A stretch of 64,000 nt of DNA, from NCBI GenBank assembly GCA_907165065.1, contig OU015528.1, positions 32,758,515 through 32,822,514 of the forward strand, given 5' to 3'. The DNA comes from Caprimulgus europaeus (taxonomy: Eukaryota; Chordata; Aves; Caprimulgiformes; Caprimulgidae). The position numbers were made by a program, and so were the translations under genes. The notes below the pieces were generated by a model. That model was not told the origin of the DNA and did no database searches. It saw only the letters and a program-made list of their open reading frames with translations. Positions 1 through 23,800 of this stretch are shown here, piece after piece. Numbering within the stretch: the first letter of the stretch is position 1; the number at the start of each line of letters is the position of its first letter.

Positions 1-1717
1 TCCACAGAAGGAGGATTTTCTCTATGGCAGATTGCTATTAAAGGACAAATAATTTTTGCAGAGATTTTTAGATCTCCAAGATCTTTAGGGACTTAAGCCT
101 GTTGTGTTTTACCACAGAAATATTTCCTGCTTGGGTCTCCCTTGCCAGTAGTTGTCCATTAATTCTGGAAGATGAGATGTAGTCCCAACTTTCCCAGCCC
201 CTTCCTACCTAACACTTGAATAGGAAAAAAGAGCTTTAAGATGAACTGTGAGTAGCTGAAGAATGGGAAATAACTGCACAACTGATGCACAGGTGGAGCC
301 TAAATGCTAAGGCTAAACAGCTGCTTTCCACCTTTAGGTAGCCTTTGTAAAAGCAAGGGACAAACCCTGAGGATCAATGGAAGGAACAGGTCAAACAGGA
401 CCATTAAGAGCATCAGTGAATAAACAGCTTTTATCACATCCTTAACATTCATTAATACTATAACATTGTATTGATAAGATACTTTGACAATCCTGTCAGA
501 TTATTGCCAGTGGAGAGCAAGATTATGTTATTTGTGGAGATGCAAGTACAGAAGAGATATACATGAGGACTGGAGGAAATAAGACACACAATCAGCCACA
601 AATAAACATGAAGGATGCAAATTCTGAGATATTTCAGAAATCTAAACCCTCTAATTCCAACTACCGTTAGAAGAAGGAAAAGATCACTCAAAATAGAAGT
701 ATAATGTGTGGCCCACTACAACTATATCATAACCAGGCTGTCTGGATGTTAGGGCAGTTAAAGGAGAACCTCCATATTTGTCATGTAAATCTCCTTCCCT
801 CTGCATCATTTTAAAATCAGAACACTAATACGCCACTGGAAACATAATAAATAATTAAAAATTATTACTGCACATTCATTTTGCTATGCAAACTTAAAAG
901 ATCACAAGACCATATGCTTCAAGATGACTGCCTCTCCGCCATAGCCTGTTTTCTGTGTAAAGCTCAATATGCTTGCGATGTAAAGCACTGTCTCACAAAG
1001 TACTTTGCCAGCTAGGTAAAAGGAAAACTTGGTACAAGTTTGTAGCTGTCTAGGATTCATCAGTGAATTTATTTTCTACTCTGACAGCTTGTCAGTCTTG
1101 GACTTATATGCACTGGCTGTTGATCTAGAAAACCTGCCTTTTTCCTTCTGTTTCTTCCCCATAAGAGAATCTTTCAGTCAGACCACCATTTTGAAGTGGA
1201 AAGGGCAAGTTATGTCCACTGTCTGGACATAAAGTTACGCAGTGATTTGGGTTTGCTTGTTTACACAGCAAGCAATGCATTGCATGCAAACTCACTATTA
1301 GGAGGCCATAGATTCAGTTTTCTTGGCTTGGGTCTCAAGTGGAGTTCAGGTTGATTTGCTGACTGTGATTCAGGATGATCCAGGCTCTGTGCAAATGTCA
1401 GGGTTTACAGGTTCCACTAGATGGACAAAAAGTCAGAAAACTGCGTATCACTCTAGTCACTCTGGTTCCCTCCCACAAATTGTGCTCATGTTACTACTAT
1501 TCCCTTGGTCCACAGAGAGAGCCTCTCTCAGTGGGATGATTGTGCTCCTTACTTAGAGGCTGCTGTTGCATGTTTGTGTTTAGACAAGTACTAATTCCTG
1601 GGTAGACAACTGGACACTATAAAAAACTTCTCTTTTTGCTTGTCAACAAATAGTTGCATGCCAGCAATTAGGCGGTGAGGCAAAGTTTGATCTGGATCTA
1701 CTTAAATCAAGAGAGGG

Positions 1718-1759
1718 CATATAGATAAAGAAAAATGCCATATAGATAAAGAAAAATGC
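1718..1759. repeat. Perfect tandem duplication of a 21-bp A-rich unit
   Basis: Two identical adjacent 21-base units, 1718-1738 and 1739-1759, each beginning CATATAGATAAAG. No other copy was noticed in the window. It looks like a simple replication duplication. Confidence 0.9.
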
Positions 1760-3865
1760 AGGCTGGGTAGCCAGGAAAGCAACATGGCTCTTCATCAGAA
1801 GGATGACTTAGCAAGGTACAACAGTTTATTTCAGGAGGTCTGTGCATCCATGCCTGATTTGGTGGAGACTTAATCTCAAGGAAACTGAGGAAACTCCTCA
1901 TCAAATCCACTTCCAAAGTGGGCTTTTGGAATACACATCCAAGATGGATGACATAGTCCAATCTGTGATGGCAAGGGACTCTTGGAAGGAAACTACTCAA
2001 ATTAACCTTCAAGGTTTCAAGTAGAGGCTAACCCCAGGCACTAGTAATACCTGTAGTAAACACCCCAACCTACTTGTCTAGCTACTAGCATTATTGTTTA
2101 ACTGTATGTGCTGCAAGTTGTATGTTAAAAGCTGTATTAACAAAGCTGTGGTCTCAAAAGTAGAGAGCCATTGGATACCAGCAGAAAGGTGACTTTGTAA
2201 TTCACAAGCAAAATCAAATGTATTAGCAAAAAGAGAGTACTGATGCTTTTCTCAGGAATGGATAGCTCTTTCTGTGCCAAGTAAAATCATACACCAGTCA
2301 GTAAGGCTGCATCAACCAAACATTAAATTGTGGAGCAGATCACAAGAAGGTCTGCAAGGGAGGATGGTCTAGCAACTTGTGGCCCAAAATAAAGGATATA
2401 TTCCTTGTATAACAGGCAGCTAGAAAAGAAGCATGGAAGCACGCAGGGGAGATGTGGACAAATGGGTTAGAAAGGCTGGGACAATTCTAGGAGATACATG
2501 ATCAGATGCATGGAATGGGTCTGATTTAAGAAGCCACTTGTGTAATACAACACTCTGCTGGGTTTTGTTGTTGTTAGGAACAGCTCAAGTAACAGCCAGG
2601 CAGTTAAAATAATTTTTTTGTTGTCCTCTCCTCTATCTCAAACTGTCACCTGACTTCAATAGTACCTCAGGCCTGACCTCATCATCAGCTGTAGTCCTTG
2701 TCCATACATGGCATCCAACAGACTGGATTTGGATTGCATGCTTTGTTTGCTCTCAGCCTTTCCTACATCTAGGTTGTCCCTGAATACATTTCAGAGTGTT
2801 TCCTCAAGAGCTTCTGAAACACATGTGTCTTCCACGGGAGTCCTATTCATCTTTGCACCTCATACACCTTTTGGGCCACTCCCTTAAACTGAAATGTGTT
2901 TTGTGCTAGACTGTAGGTTTGAATGACAAATGAACACTGATATAATAGAACAGTTCAAAACTGAACTGGGGTCATGCTAGTTTGTTTAAACAAGGCAGCT
3001 AACGATTGTTAAACTGAGGCTTTCTCTGATCTAATTACATGCAATCAAGTACTCCCAGAGAAGGAAAGATCAGTGAATTATTTAATTTTCACAGCTACTG
3101 ATTAGTAAAGCAGGAAATGGTCACAATCTAGCCACACACTTCACCCCTGCTTAACAAGAGCAGAAAAAAAAAGTTTCTTCATTCAGTGATGTTCCTTACC
3201 AAAACTACTGAGAGTAAGATGAGCCTTTTCCTGAGGTTTTTCCCTTTTGGTGCTTTAGAATCACACCATAAGCTCCAAAAGTGAGGACAAAACTAGAGTG
3301 GAAAAAACCCACACAAACCTTTCATCCTGTGTTAGATACTGAACACTTCTAAGCAGAAATTCAAGATAATTGGTTTATATTCGGCCAGCTGGCCTCCCTT
3401 CAGAAGGCATACACTATTGTTTTGTTTCATTTTGCTTGTGGCTGATTGAGCTGCTACCAAATAGGAATCAGATTTGGGCAGACAGACTACCAGTGTCTCT
3501 CAGATGCACAAAGGAATGGGTATGCCAACTAAACAAAAGCAGAACTGCTGTCTTCTGATGTGGGATTGTTCCAGCTCCAGGTGATTTTGAAGCAGCTTGT
3601 ACCTAATGCTTGCAAGAGCCGGGCACACCTGAACTGAGTGCCCTCGGAGCAAGGTAAGAGCTCGTGAACAGCTGCTAGAAAAACGTTCTGTTTGCGACCA
3701 CCTTTGCCTGAAGTAATTTTCCATTTTTCAAAATAAACAAGGTTGACTCTGGAGTTATGGAAAGGTAGGAAACTGCCAATCTCATATCCAAACTTCCCAT
3801 GAAATACTGCAGGTAGTTGAGCCCAGGGTGCGCACAGAGGTGAAGCTGCAGAAGGCCTGCAGTGT

Positions 3866-3890
3866 CCCCAGCTCTGCAGAGCAGCTGGGG
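3866..3890. repeat. GC-rich inverted repeat (8-bp stem)
   Basis: CCCCAGCT at 3866-3873 pairs perfectly with AGCTGGGG at 3883-3890 around a 9-base loop that contains CTGCAG. A GGGCA repeat follows at about 3894-3913. No function is assigned. Confidence 0.7.
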
Positions 3891-6800
3891 CTGTTGGCAG
3901 GGCAGGGCAGGGCAGCTCTGGGCTGTTCATAGGCTCAGCTCCTGCGTAACAGAAAAACACAAGTTCAACAATAGAGCTTAGTGTTCCCCGTTAAATAGCT
4001 GCAATAGCATTGTGTGTGGTCTTTGGGTTCCCACTGCTGCTACAAGCCTTGCTCCTGACTCCTGCTTGTCATTACTGTCTGTTCAAAATAGCCCCCAAGA
4101 GAGCTGCGTCCCCTCTTCATGCAGTAGAATCTGGATGTCATTTATAGTAAGAAGTTTCTGGAGGTGGTACTGAGAGATGTCTCCACTGGGATCAGTCTTA
4201 GCTTATGAAGTATAAATTCTCTGAACCAAATATGCTATTACTGGCATGAGGATTTCTTTTGAGTGTGCTTTTTCTTACACAACAAAACAGGAATGGCAAG
4301 AAAAAACAAAATTTTTTCTCTTGTATTTGCCCAGAAGTGTACTGACCCACTGACTGGCATGCCAGGTCACCTGGCAGAAAGCCCCATTAAGCCACACATG
4401 CTCCAGCTGCATTTCAGCATTGTTTTTCCTCTGTCCCTTTATCTTGCCATGCCTGGCAATCTGCAGCACAGGGCTGATCACAGCTTTGTGTCACACTAAC
4501 AGAGGTGCAGTCTAAGGCTTGGAAAGGACACATCAGCACAATGTAAGGCCCCAGAAGCTTTGTTTGTTTGTTTGTTGTTTGTTTTTTGTGTCTGGGAGCA
4601 GTTGATAGGCAGGACCTGAGGTTAACCAAGAAGCAGCAAACGAGATGGATATAAGGCCTGACAAATCCTGTCCACCTATGCCTCTGATCAGCATCTGGGA
4701 ACTTGGGACCATTGCATGTACGTGCTGGATGCTGACTAGGCAGCAGCCAGGAATGGGTAAGTAGGACATGTTGGGGGAAAAAAAAAAGAATTACAGTGAG
4801 GGAAAAAAATCTGAAATTTTTGGTTTTAAAGTCTTTAATGCTCCATCCATTCGAGTTGGGCATCCCTGCAGCACAGCAACCCATCTTTCCTCTAGCACAC
4901 GTGCCTATAGGTAGACAGCTCAGAAAAGAATTTAGCTCGCAAGCATTAAACAATGAAATGTCTACAGTTATAATCTGAATTTTGATTAAAAAGGGTCCCA
5001 TACCATGTTAGTTAACCACAATGTAAAGTGGGTATCTCCAGTGAAGGCAGTTGGCCTACACCTGCTCCAGGTATTTTCTGTAGCATTATAAATAAAACAC
5101 ACAGGTGGGGTCTTGCCATAGCGGTGTCTCCTTTTCTTTTTACAACCTTGAAATACTGGGGAAGTCAGGCCTTAGAACTATACAAGCTGATTACTTACCT
5201 TTCAAGTAAAACTTTTAAACTATATTTGTGCAGAATTATCAAGCATAAGGAAATAATTATGCACATTGATAACATAGCATGTGCTGTATTAGTGACAAAC
5301 TAGCGACAAACAGAAGTGGCGCAGCTCTGCATGTCAGAAAATATCTCCCCGAGCAAGCACTGCCAGCATGTTTTACCTACTCACAGCCTCCTCTTACTTG
5401 AGATTAGTCTGTCTGAGAAAAGAGATAAGATTGTCCCTGAAGACTGATAAAAATTCTAGACAAACTGTTTTTGTTTGATTTTTTTTTAGCCTTAGCAGTT
5501 AAGGAATCAGTAAGGAGAGTTATTATTTAAAGAATCGAAATTTAATCTCAAAGTCATTGGTTACAAGATGTGTCTTGGTTGAGAAGTGGAAAGAGAATGT
5601 CATAGCAACCAGTTTGGTAAGTCTTAGGCTGTAGAAAAATTATTGTTAATTTAAAAAACACCTTAATTTCCACCCAGCTTTAGCAAAATGATACTGTGCT
5701 TAAGACAAGGCTCAATAATGTGATATATTTTGGGGAGAAATACATAAACATTTTTGGTTTTGTTTTGCTTCAGTTCAGTAAAATGCATTTTGTATAGGAA
5801 TTAAATAGCTTTTATGCCACATCAGGAGAAGTTTGAGTATCGATAATACTGTTGTTCCATGTTACATCAACTGAATGTAGCCATTTGGATTTTTATCCTC
5901 ATGTATTTTGTGTAGATGCAATTTTCTCCTAATGATCAGATCTCAGGAATCGGTGTACTGAATGGAAATGAGCAGATACTCGACTTTGCTAGTGGCAGGA
6001 TATTCCGCTTAAACAAGATTTCTGTTTGCCTTGAAACTCCAGTGCTCACAGGAGGTGTGCACACTTTACAAAATTCTGTCAGCTTCTCAGCTGTCCCTCA
6101 CCAGACCTTGAGCTTTATGGTCTAGAAGGATAACGAGCTCGTCTTGAAAATACATCATCACACAAATATCTCGATTTAAGACATTGCTGGAATTTTTACA
6201 AGGTGCTATGGTTCCCAAGAATCTATATTTGGCCAAGGAACAAGTCCAGGCAGTTACACACTGCTTGTTTGGACAAGTTAGTTGTCATGGAAAATTAGCA
6301 TTATGCTCACTCTGCTCTAGCGTCTCTTTAAACACTATCTGCAGCACTCGTTCTCTAACAAATCTTTTCACTATTCAAATATTTTAAAATGTTACCAAGG
6401 CCAAAGAAAAAACCTGAGAGTTAGAAAATGGAGTCAGACTGAAAAACTAACCAGTTCTAGTTGAATTGTAGCAATTAATAAGTACCTATCAAAATAACAT
6501 ACTTCCAAATACCCTCACTTAAAAGATATTAAAAATTACATAATGGGAGATGACAGGAATACAGGATAATACGGCAGCATCCAATTCTCTTTGCTTGGAG
6601 TTTTCTCCTAGTTTCCTCTCCTAAATACAAGTGAAGAAACAACTTAAAAGGCACAAATTAGTATTGCAAATCAAACTAGTATCCAAAGGTGTCATTACCT
6701 ATTAGCCAGGCAAACAATACTTCTATAATTGTGTCCCCGAATTTGTGTGGACTATAAGCAAGTCTCTGCCTTTGTTAACCTCAAAATGAATTGACTTAAT

Positions 6801-7489
6801 GAAGTTTTCTATCATTAACATATGCTGCAGCTGGATTTACGAAGTACAACATTGCCATAACAAGTCTTAAGGCTGTTTATTCCCAAACAAGGTCTGAAGT
6901 TTCAAACCCGGTATTCATGAAGCAAAGGGGGCTGAGGGCTCCCAGCAGGCAGGGCTGCACGGCCTCCCCCTGTGCCTCGGAACTGCCGGATGTGTCTGAG
7001 GGGAAGTCAAGACACGTTCAGCATCTGCCTGCAACCGAGTGGTTTTTAAAATTTAAAAAAAAACAATTTAGGAAAGTGAGATGGGTACGTTCATACTCTT
7101 TTAGGCTCACTGTTAACAGCAAGCTCTGCACTTGCAGCTCGCTCTCCTCAGTGCCTCACGTCCACAAGCCACAACATGTCTTGTTTACCACAATGCGACA
7201 GTTTTGCTAGCGTGGCCGCAAACACAGTGGGGAGGGGATAAAAGGCAAGATGGACAAGAGGAAAGACGCAGACAAGAAAAGAAATAAGCCGCCGCCACAG
7301 CACAGGCCGAGCCCCCTGCTTCCCGCAGCCCCTCGGCGCTGGTTTCACAGCGCCTGCTGCTGCCAGGCCTTAGCCCTGTCTGTCCCTCAGCCCGTGCTCA
7401 GGCTCTCTCAACGCCCCGGGACGGGCGGGCCCGCGCGCCCGCAGCCGCCTGCCTGACAGGCATCGCCTCAGACCCGCGTTGCACCCAGC

Positions 7490-7503
7490 CCGTGAGGGGG
7501 CGC
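7490..7503 (+). promoter_or_regulatory. CTCF-like core near P1
   Basis: CCGTGAGGGGGCGC matches the AGGGGGCGC core of the CTCF motif, with weaker 5' positions. It lies about 30 bases upstream of the P1 YY1 motif. In a CpG island this could be chance or an SP/KLF site. Confidence 0.3.
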
Positions 7504-7532
7504 TGGGGAGACGAACGGGCCGCGCGGCGGCT

Positions 7533-7543
7533 AAAATGGCGGC
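7533..7543 (+). promoter_or_regulatory. YY1-type start-site motif of MDM2 P1
   Basis: AAAATGGCGGC is the YY1 consensus that often sits just downstream of the start site in TATA-less CpG-island promoters. It is the best marker here for P1 transcription starting around 7500-7535. The exact start site cannot be read from sequence alone. Confidence 0.55.
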
Positions 7544-7574
7544 GTTGGTCACGGAGCGCGCTGCGGCGTGGTAG
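7536..7574 (+). CDS. Candidate upstream ORF in MDM2 P1 leader (12 codons)
   Basis: ATG at 7536 with A at -3 and G at +4, a strong initiation context, opens a frame of 12 codons (MAALVTERAAAW) ending in TAG at 7572-7574. I saw no other ATG between it and the candidate exon-1 donor at 7883. Mammalian P1 (L-mdm2) transcripts are known to carry inhibitory uORFs that P2 transcripts lack, and the P2 leader here also has no ATG. It is translated only if P1 transcripts start upstream of 7536. Confidence 0.4.
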   Translation: MAALVTERAAAW

Positions 7575-7812
7575 GGCCCCCGGTCCTCCGCCCGCCGCGG
7601 GCAGGGTAGCGGAGCGGGCGCTGCTGGCGGTGCGTAGGGATCGCGGCTGGCTCGGGGGCAGGGGCTTGAGGGGTCGCTCGGGGCTCGCTATTCGCGCGTG
7701 GCGCCTTGGTGCTGGGGAGGGGCGGCTGAAACGCGGCGGAGATCGCTCGCTCGGGTCGCGGCGCTGAGGCGAGTGCAGCGGCTTCCGCCCGCGGGGGGAG
7801 CGAGGCCGGCGC

Positions 7813-7835
7813 GGGGTGGGGGGCGCGGGGACGGG
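7813..7835 (+). promoter_or_regulatory. G-quadruplex motif in MDM2 promoter region
   Basis: Four G-runs of 4, 6, 4 and 3 separated by T, CGC and AC satisfy the usual G3+N1-7 pattern. It lies on the coding strand inside candidate exon 1, about 100 bases upstream of the p53 elements. Confidence 0.6.
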
Positions 7836-7933
7836 CTTGGTTCTCCCCGCCGCCGCCTCCCCCGCCGCTCCTGGCGGCCGCGGTGAGTCAGCGTCGCTCA
7901 CAGCCCGCCCCCCGCGGTGACTCGGCGGCGCCT

Positions 7934-7953
7934 GGTCATGCTCAGGCATGTCG
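7934..7953 (+). promoter_or_regulatory. p53 response element 1 of MDM2 P2
   Basis: Decamers GGTCATGCTC and AGGCATGTCG lie side by side with no spacer. Each differs from RRRCWWGYYY at one position (T at position 3 of the first, G at position 10 of the second), and both have a CATG core. The place and order match the first of two p53 elements in the mammalian MDM2 P2 promoter, the basis of the p53-MDM2 feedback loop. Confidence 0.8.
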
Positions 7954-7971
7954 GGCCGCGGCCGGCGGAGG

Positions 7972-7991
7972 AGCTAAGCCCTGACTTGCCT
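7972..7991 (+). promoter_or_regulatory. p53 response element 2 of MDM2 P2
   Basis: Decamers AGCTAAGCCC and TGACTTGCCT are adjacent. They resemble the second p53 element of the human P2 promoter, including its weak first half (T instead of C at position 4). This element is 18 bases downstream of element 1 and 14 bases upstream of the TATA box. Confidence 0.75.
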
Positions 7992-8005
7992 CCTCCTGGC
8001 AGCGC

Positions 8006-8012
8006 TATATAA
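8006..8012 (+). promoter_or_regulatory. TATA box of MDM2 P2
   Basis: TATATAA in GC-rich surroundings, just downstream of the two p53 elements. It predicts transcription starting at about 8035-8040, giving a short leader exon that ends at the GTGAGT donor at 8092. Confidence 0.75.
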
Positions 8013-8035
8013 GGCCCAGACCGGCCCGGTTCAAC

Positions 8036-8091
8036 TCGGCCCAGATACCCGCCGCCGGAGCCAGGCGTGTGGGTTTGAAACGGGCACCGAG
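8036..8091 (+). other. MDM2: MDM2 exon 2 (P2 leader, untranslated)
   Basis: The start is inferred from TATA spacing. The end is fixed by GAG followed by GTGAGT at 8092. The exon contains no ATG, so P2 transcripts reach the MDM2 start codon without an upstream ORF. The following intron, 8092-8243, is only 152 bp and ends in a CAG acceptor. Confidence 0.6.
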
Positions 8092-8247
8092 GTGAGTGGG
8101 CACCGCCGGGATGGCGGCTCCCCCCCCGGGTTTGCGGGTCGCCGCGCCGCCCTCTGTCCCGGGGTGTCTGCGGCGGGGCGGGGGGCAACTCGGGTTGTGT
8201 AGCTGCGTTACACTTTTCGAGGTTGTTCTCCCCTTAATTGCAGGCAA

Positions 8248-20442
<12,195 letters not shown>

Positions 20443-20858
20443 ATGGATGTTGGCAGGAAAGCAGCAAAAAGAACTTCATAAACTGGTTAAGAAAGTAAGA
20501 AACTATTTTTGTATGCTTATTGGAAAATTAATATTTTGAGTCTCTTTACATTTGATGTGAAAAGTAATTGCTGACATGAATGCACTGGGGTTGTTAAGAG
20601 GTTAGCACAATATTTAGAACCAATTCCTGTAAAGTACCTGCCTCTCCAAGTGTTTTATGTTCCATACACATCAGTGACATTTGTTTTACTATATTAAATG
20701 CACACATTAAAAAACCAAACTCAATGATTGTGGAAGGAGAGACATGTCGAAGAGTTTGTTCATGTGAGTTCCTCTTAAGAAGGCAGAAGATTCTCAACAT
20801 TTCAGTATCTGTTGCCTGATGAAGACACCAGGCTCAGTCAGAACATTCTGAATAAGTC

Positions 20859-20873
20859 AATAAAACAAATAAA
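20859..20873 (+). terminator. Proximal MDM2 poly(A) signals
   Basis: Two AATAAA hexamers (20859-20864 and 20868-20873) are followed by the U-rich TCTTGTCTCCC. They would give a short 3'UTR that lacks the downstream Pumilio motifs. Confidence 0.45.
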
Positions 20874-23800
20874 TAGAATCTTGTCTCCCTCATTGCCAAA
20901 AGTTAAATTCCTCCAAGTAACCAAATTCTGGGGGAGATCTCGCCAGGAAGTGGGAAAAATGCAGCAGAAAATAATTTAAGGTTTTGGAAATAGAAGAAAG
21001 TATTGTATGTCTTTTGTAGTTGCATTGTAAACTTCAGGGCTGTGTGTGTCCTAAAAAGTCATTGATCCAAGTTCAATCTTACAGTTACCTCTTAAAAGTC
21101 TTGAGAAATTGGCTTTTAAAATGCTGTGTGGCTTTGGAGGTCTGTCCTATCCTCGTTATTTTAATAGCATGAGAAAAGACTTGAATAGGCAAGATAAATG
21201 AAGGAGATGATATATAATGTCAAGGGAACGTTAGGGAACAAACATTATTCTTCTGCACTTGTTTTTGACTTCAGTGGTGTAGCATGCAGCTTGATCACTA
21301 CATTCGCGTCATTAAAAATAGCTAGAAAAAGAGACCACCTCCATCTGCAGAAACAAATAAGCTGTGTAGTTCTGTTCCTGTAGATGTTAAGGTCAGAAGT
21401 CTTTCCAACTTACGCTGTTTGTGTCACAAGAATTCTAAAAATCTGTTGCAGGGTCTTTGGCCAGAATTTATCTCATTGGACTTGTTCTCTACCGCTTTTA
21501 GTTCTTCTCACTATGCTCTGTCAAAAGTTTTGTGAAACTTATCAGTTCCTTTATTAAGGAGTTTACTGACTGACTCAGCTGGGTGGTGTGTTCAGAGTAG
21601 GTAGTGTGAGGGTATTTTTGTAAGCTCAGGTATCTTCAGGATGTAGTGAAATTACTCATCTGAGCTGTTTTTCAGGTGACAAGTTTCTGTACCAGTGTGT
21701 TGTATTTATTCCTTTGGAAAACTAGATGATAAGAGGAATTGTCTGGTTTTAGCACCTTCTAATTTTACAGGTAGCTGCCGATCATCTGCCCAGTAGAGAA
21801 CAGTAAATAAGTAGTTTCAGCATGAGGGGGGTGCCAGGAACGGAGGTGTAGCCTAAGTGCAGGAATTGTGCTGTTCTACCAGGCCAAGGTTAGAGCTTCC
21901 TTAGCGCTGCTGGTACAACACTGTTGATGCCTGTGTGCCAGTGCAGAGACTGTTACTGCTATAGTTGCCTTCACACCAGAGTTGAAATAGTTACTGTGGT
22001 GTAAAGTGTCTGTAAACCAGGCTGGGAGCACCTGGAAGTACCTTGGCAAAGGACTTAAAGCTGCGTAGGAGACACTCGGTAAGCCTTCGCTTGTCACTTG
22101 CCTGCAGAGAAATACTTTCCCAGGTAAGGGCTGAATTACTGGGCTCAGTCACGCTTTGTTCTTACATTTGAGATAATTTTTGCAAAGTCCTACTAAAAGG
22201 TACTGGTGTCTGAAGTTTTACCGTAATTCATGTTAACAAAACAAGATGTAAACTCCAGTTGTATAGGTTTCTTCAAATTCTTACTTGCAAATTTCTTGCC
22301 CCTTGCAGTTTGTGGAGCAACAGCAGGTAGCTGCAAGTTCCTGAAGTTCTTTAATTAGCAGAAACCTTTCAAGGGATTTGATAATCCTTCAGCCTGAGAC
22401 AGAGAAGTCCCTTAGGCAGATATTTACATTTTTCAAATAGGGATGCTTCTAGTAGATGGCTGCCTGCCTTAATTCATGCTGCTTCCTTTTTGTTCTTCTT
22501 AATTTTTGCTTGGATCAACTTAAGGGTAGTGAAGCTTGCAGAGGCTCTCCATTGCACCTGCAGATCAGATCCAAATGGTGGTTGTATCATGGTCTGAATC
22601 TGCAGCTGAGGGAGAATTGCAGATGCATCTATTCAGGAGCAGCACTGATAACGTGGGGACTGTACTTAGAAAGCTTTGTCTGTTACACCATCTCCTGTGT
22701 CTCTGCAGTCACTGTGACAGCTGCGTAACTGGGGGAGTAGCCGCTCTTACCCACTTCCTGCTGGCACACATGGTGCCATCCTGCTCTGCCATTCTCGTCC
22801 AGTCAGTCCCCTCAGGTGAGCTCTGTATTTAAAAACCCAGGTCAACTCTCAAGAAGGCAGGCATGGTCAGAGCAGTTATCCCAAGTACTCAGTTTGGGAT
22901 TTTTCTTCAAAAACAATTTAGTCTCCCACTGATGCTTTCTGTTTTGGCAAAACATAAAGTGAGAGCATACAGCATAATAAAACTTCCTTTTTATGATCTA
23001 GAACTGTAGTTCCCTGGCATGTCTTCTGTTGTGGCAGGCAGCCCTGGAAATACCCTCTGCTCCGTACAGTGCTGAGGAAATGGGTAATTCCGATTTCTGC
23101 ATCTGTTGCCAACCTGGTGTGTCAGAGTGAATCTTTGTTTTGAATTACATTTTCTACCTTAATATTATTCTTGGTAAGTTCTAGTAAAACTTTAGAGTTT
23201 GGTTAGTTTGGGTTTCCCACCACCCCCAAAGCATGCCTTACAGATAAGGCAGCGATGGGTGTTGGTATCTATTCCAGTTCCCGTGGGCGACGCTGGCAGG
23301 CAAGGGGGTGCCTGGGCCTTGGGGGGTGTGTGGGTGACAGGGGTGACCCCAGGCCAGGACAGGTCCTCAGTCCGAAAGGCTGAAACCTTTGGGTCTGCCT
23401 CCGTGCCGTCACCCTGACCCGCAGGAGGTGCGTGGGGGGTGAGCAGCCTGGTGTTTATCACCCTGTTCTTTCTGGCCTGTAAATGCATTTCTGGCCTTGG
23501 GTAGCGGCACAAGAGTCAGCAGAATTTTAGCACAAAAGTTGACAAATGCTCTTATGTGGCGAGGTCTTTGAGACTCTTAATATTGTACACACTTTGATCT
23601 TTAATTTATTTCAGTTTGTAAATATTTTTGTGCTTGGTGTTCTGAGCGTTAATTTATTGAAGTAGTCTGTTGGTACGTGTGCAGGTACATAAATATGCAT
23701 ACTTACTTAATCACAGTCAGAAGAAAAATATTTAAGAAATTGTAGCATTAAAGTGAAGAGAAATACTCAAATGAAGAGGGGAGTAGGGCGACTTACGGCT

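Larger units (their letters stand above)
1..7240. other. Intergenic region upstream of MDM2
   Basis: No exon with splice sites and a recognisable protein was found on either strand. The open frames here are short and have no family resemblance. In amniotes the gene usually upstream of MDM2 is SLC35E3, on the same strand, so part of this could be its 3' flank or UTR, but I see no SLC35E3 coding sequence. Visible items are a duplicated 21-mer (1718-1759), a TTTG-rich run (about 4559-4590), a GC-rich hairpin (3866-3890) and a short GGGCA repeat (about 3894-3913). Confidence 0.6.
7536..7882 (+). other. MDM2: Candidate MDM2 exon 1 (P1 leader)
   Basis: The left edge is approximate, near the YY1 motif. 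The right edge is set by a strong donor, CG followed by GTGAGT, at 7883. By analogy with mammals, P1 RNA would splice from here directly to the ATG exon at 8244 and skip the P2 exon. No protein evidence applies, and other donors in this GC-rich stretch are possible. Confidence 0.45.

Noticed and set aside
3529-3960. 143-codon minus-strand open frame
   Set aside because: Part of it is the GGGCA repeat read as PALPCPALP; no recognisable domain.
4414-5001. 195-codon minus-strand open frame in intergenic DNA
   Set aside because: It translates a TTTG repeat as KKQTTNKQTK, has no family resemblance and no splice or promoter context.
6985-7015. Possible p53 site around AAGACACGTTCAGC
   Set aside because: It only resembles one half of the human element, has no paired half-site and lies far from the TATA box.
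1-7240. SLC35E3 coding sequence
   Set aside because: Expected nearby from amniote gene order, but no exon resembling a nucleotide-sugar-transporter family protein is visible.
7250-7456. Small basic protein upstream of MDM2 starting MDKRKDADKKRNK
   Set aside because: Lies in the CpG island with no conserved domain; GC-rich frames are open by chance.
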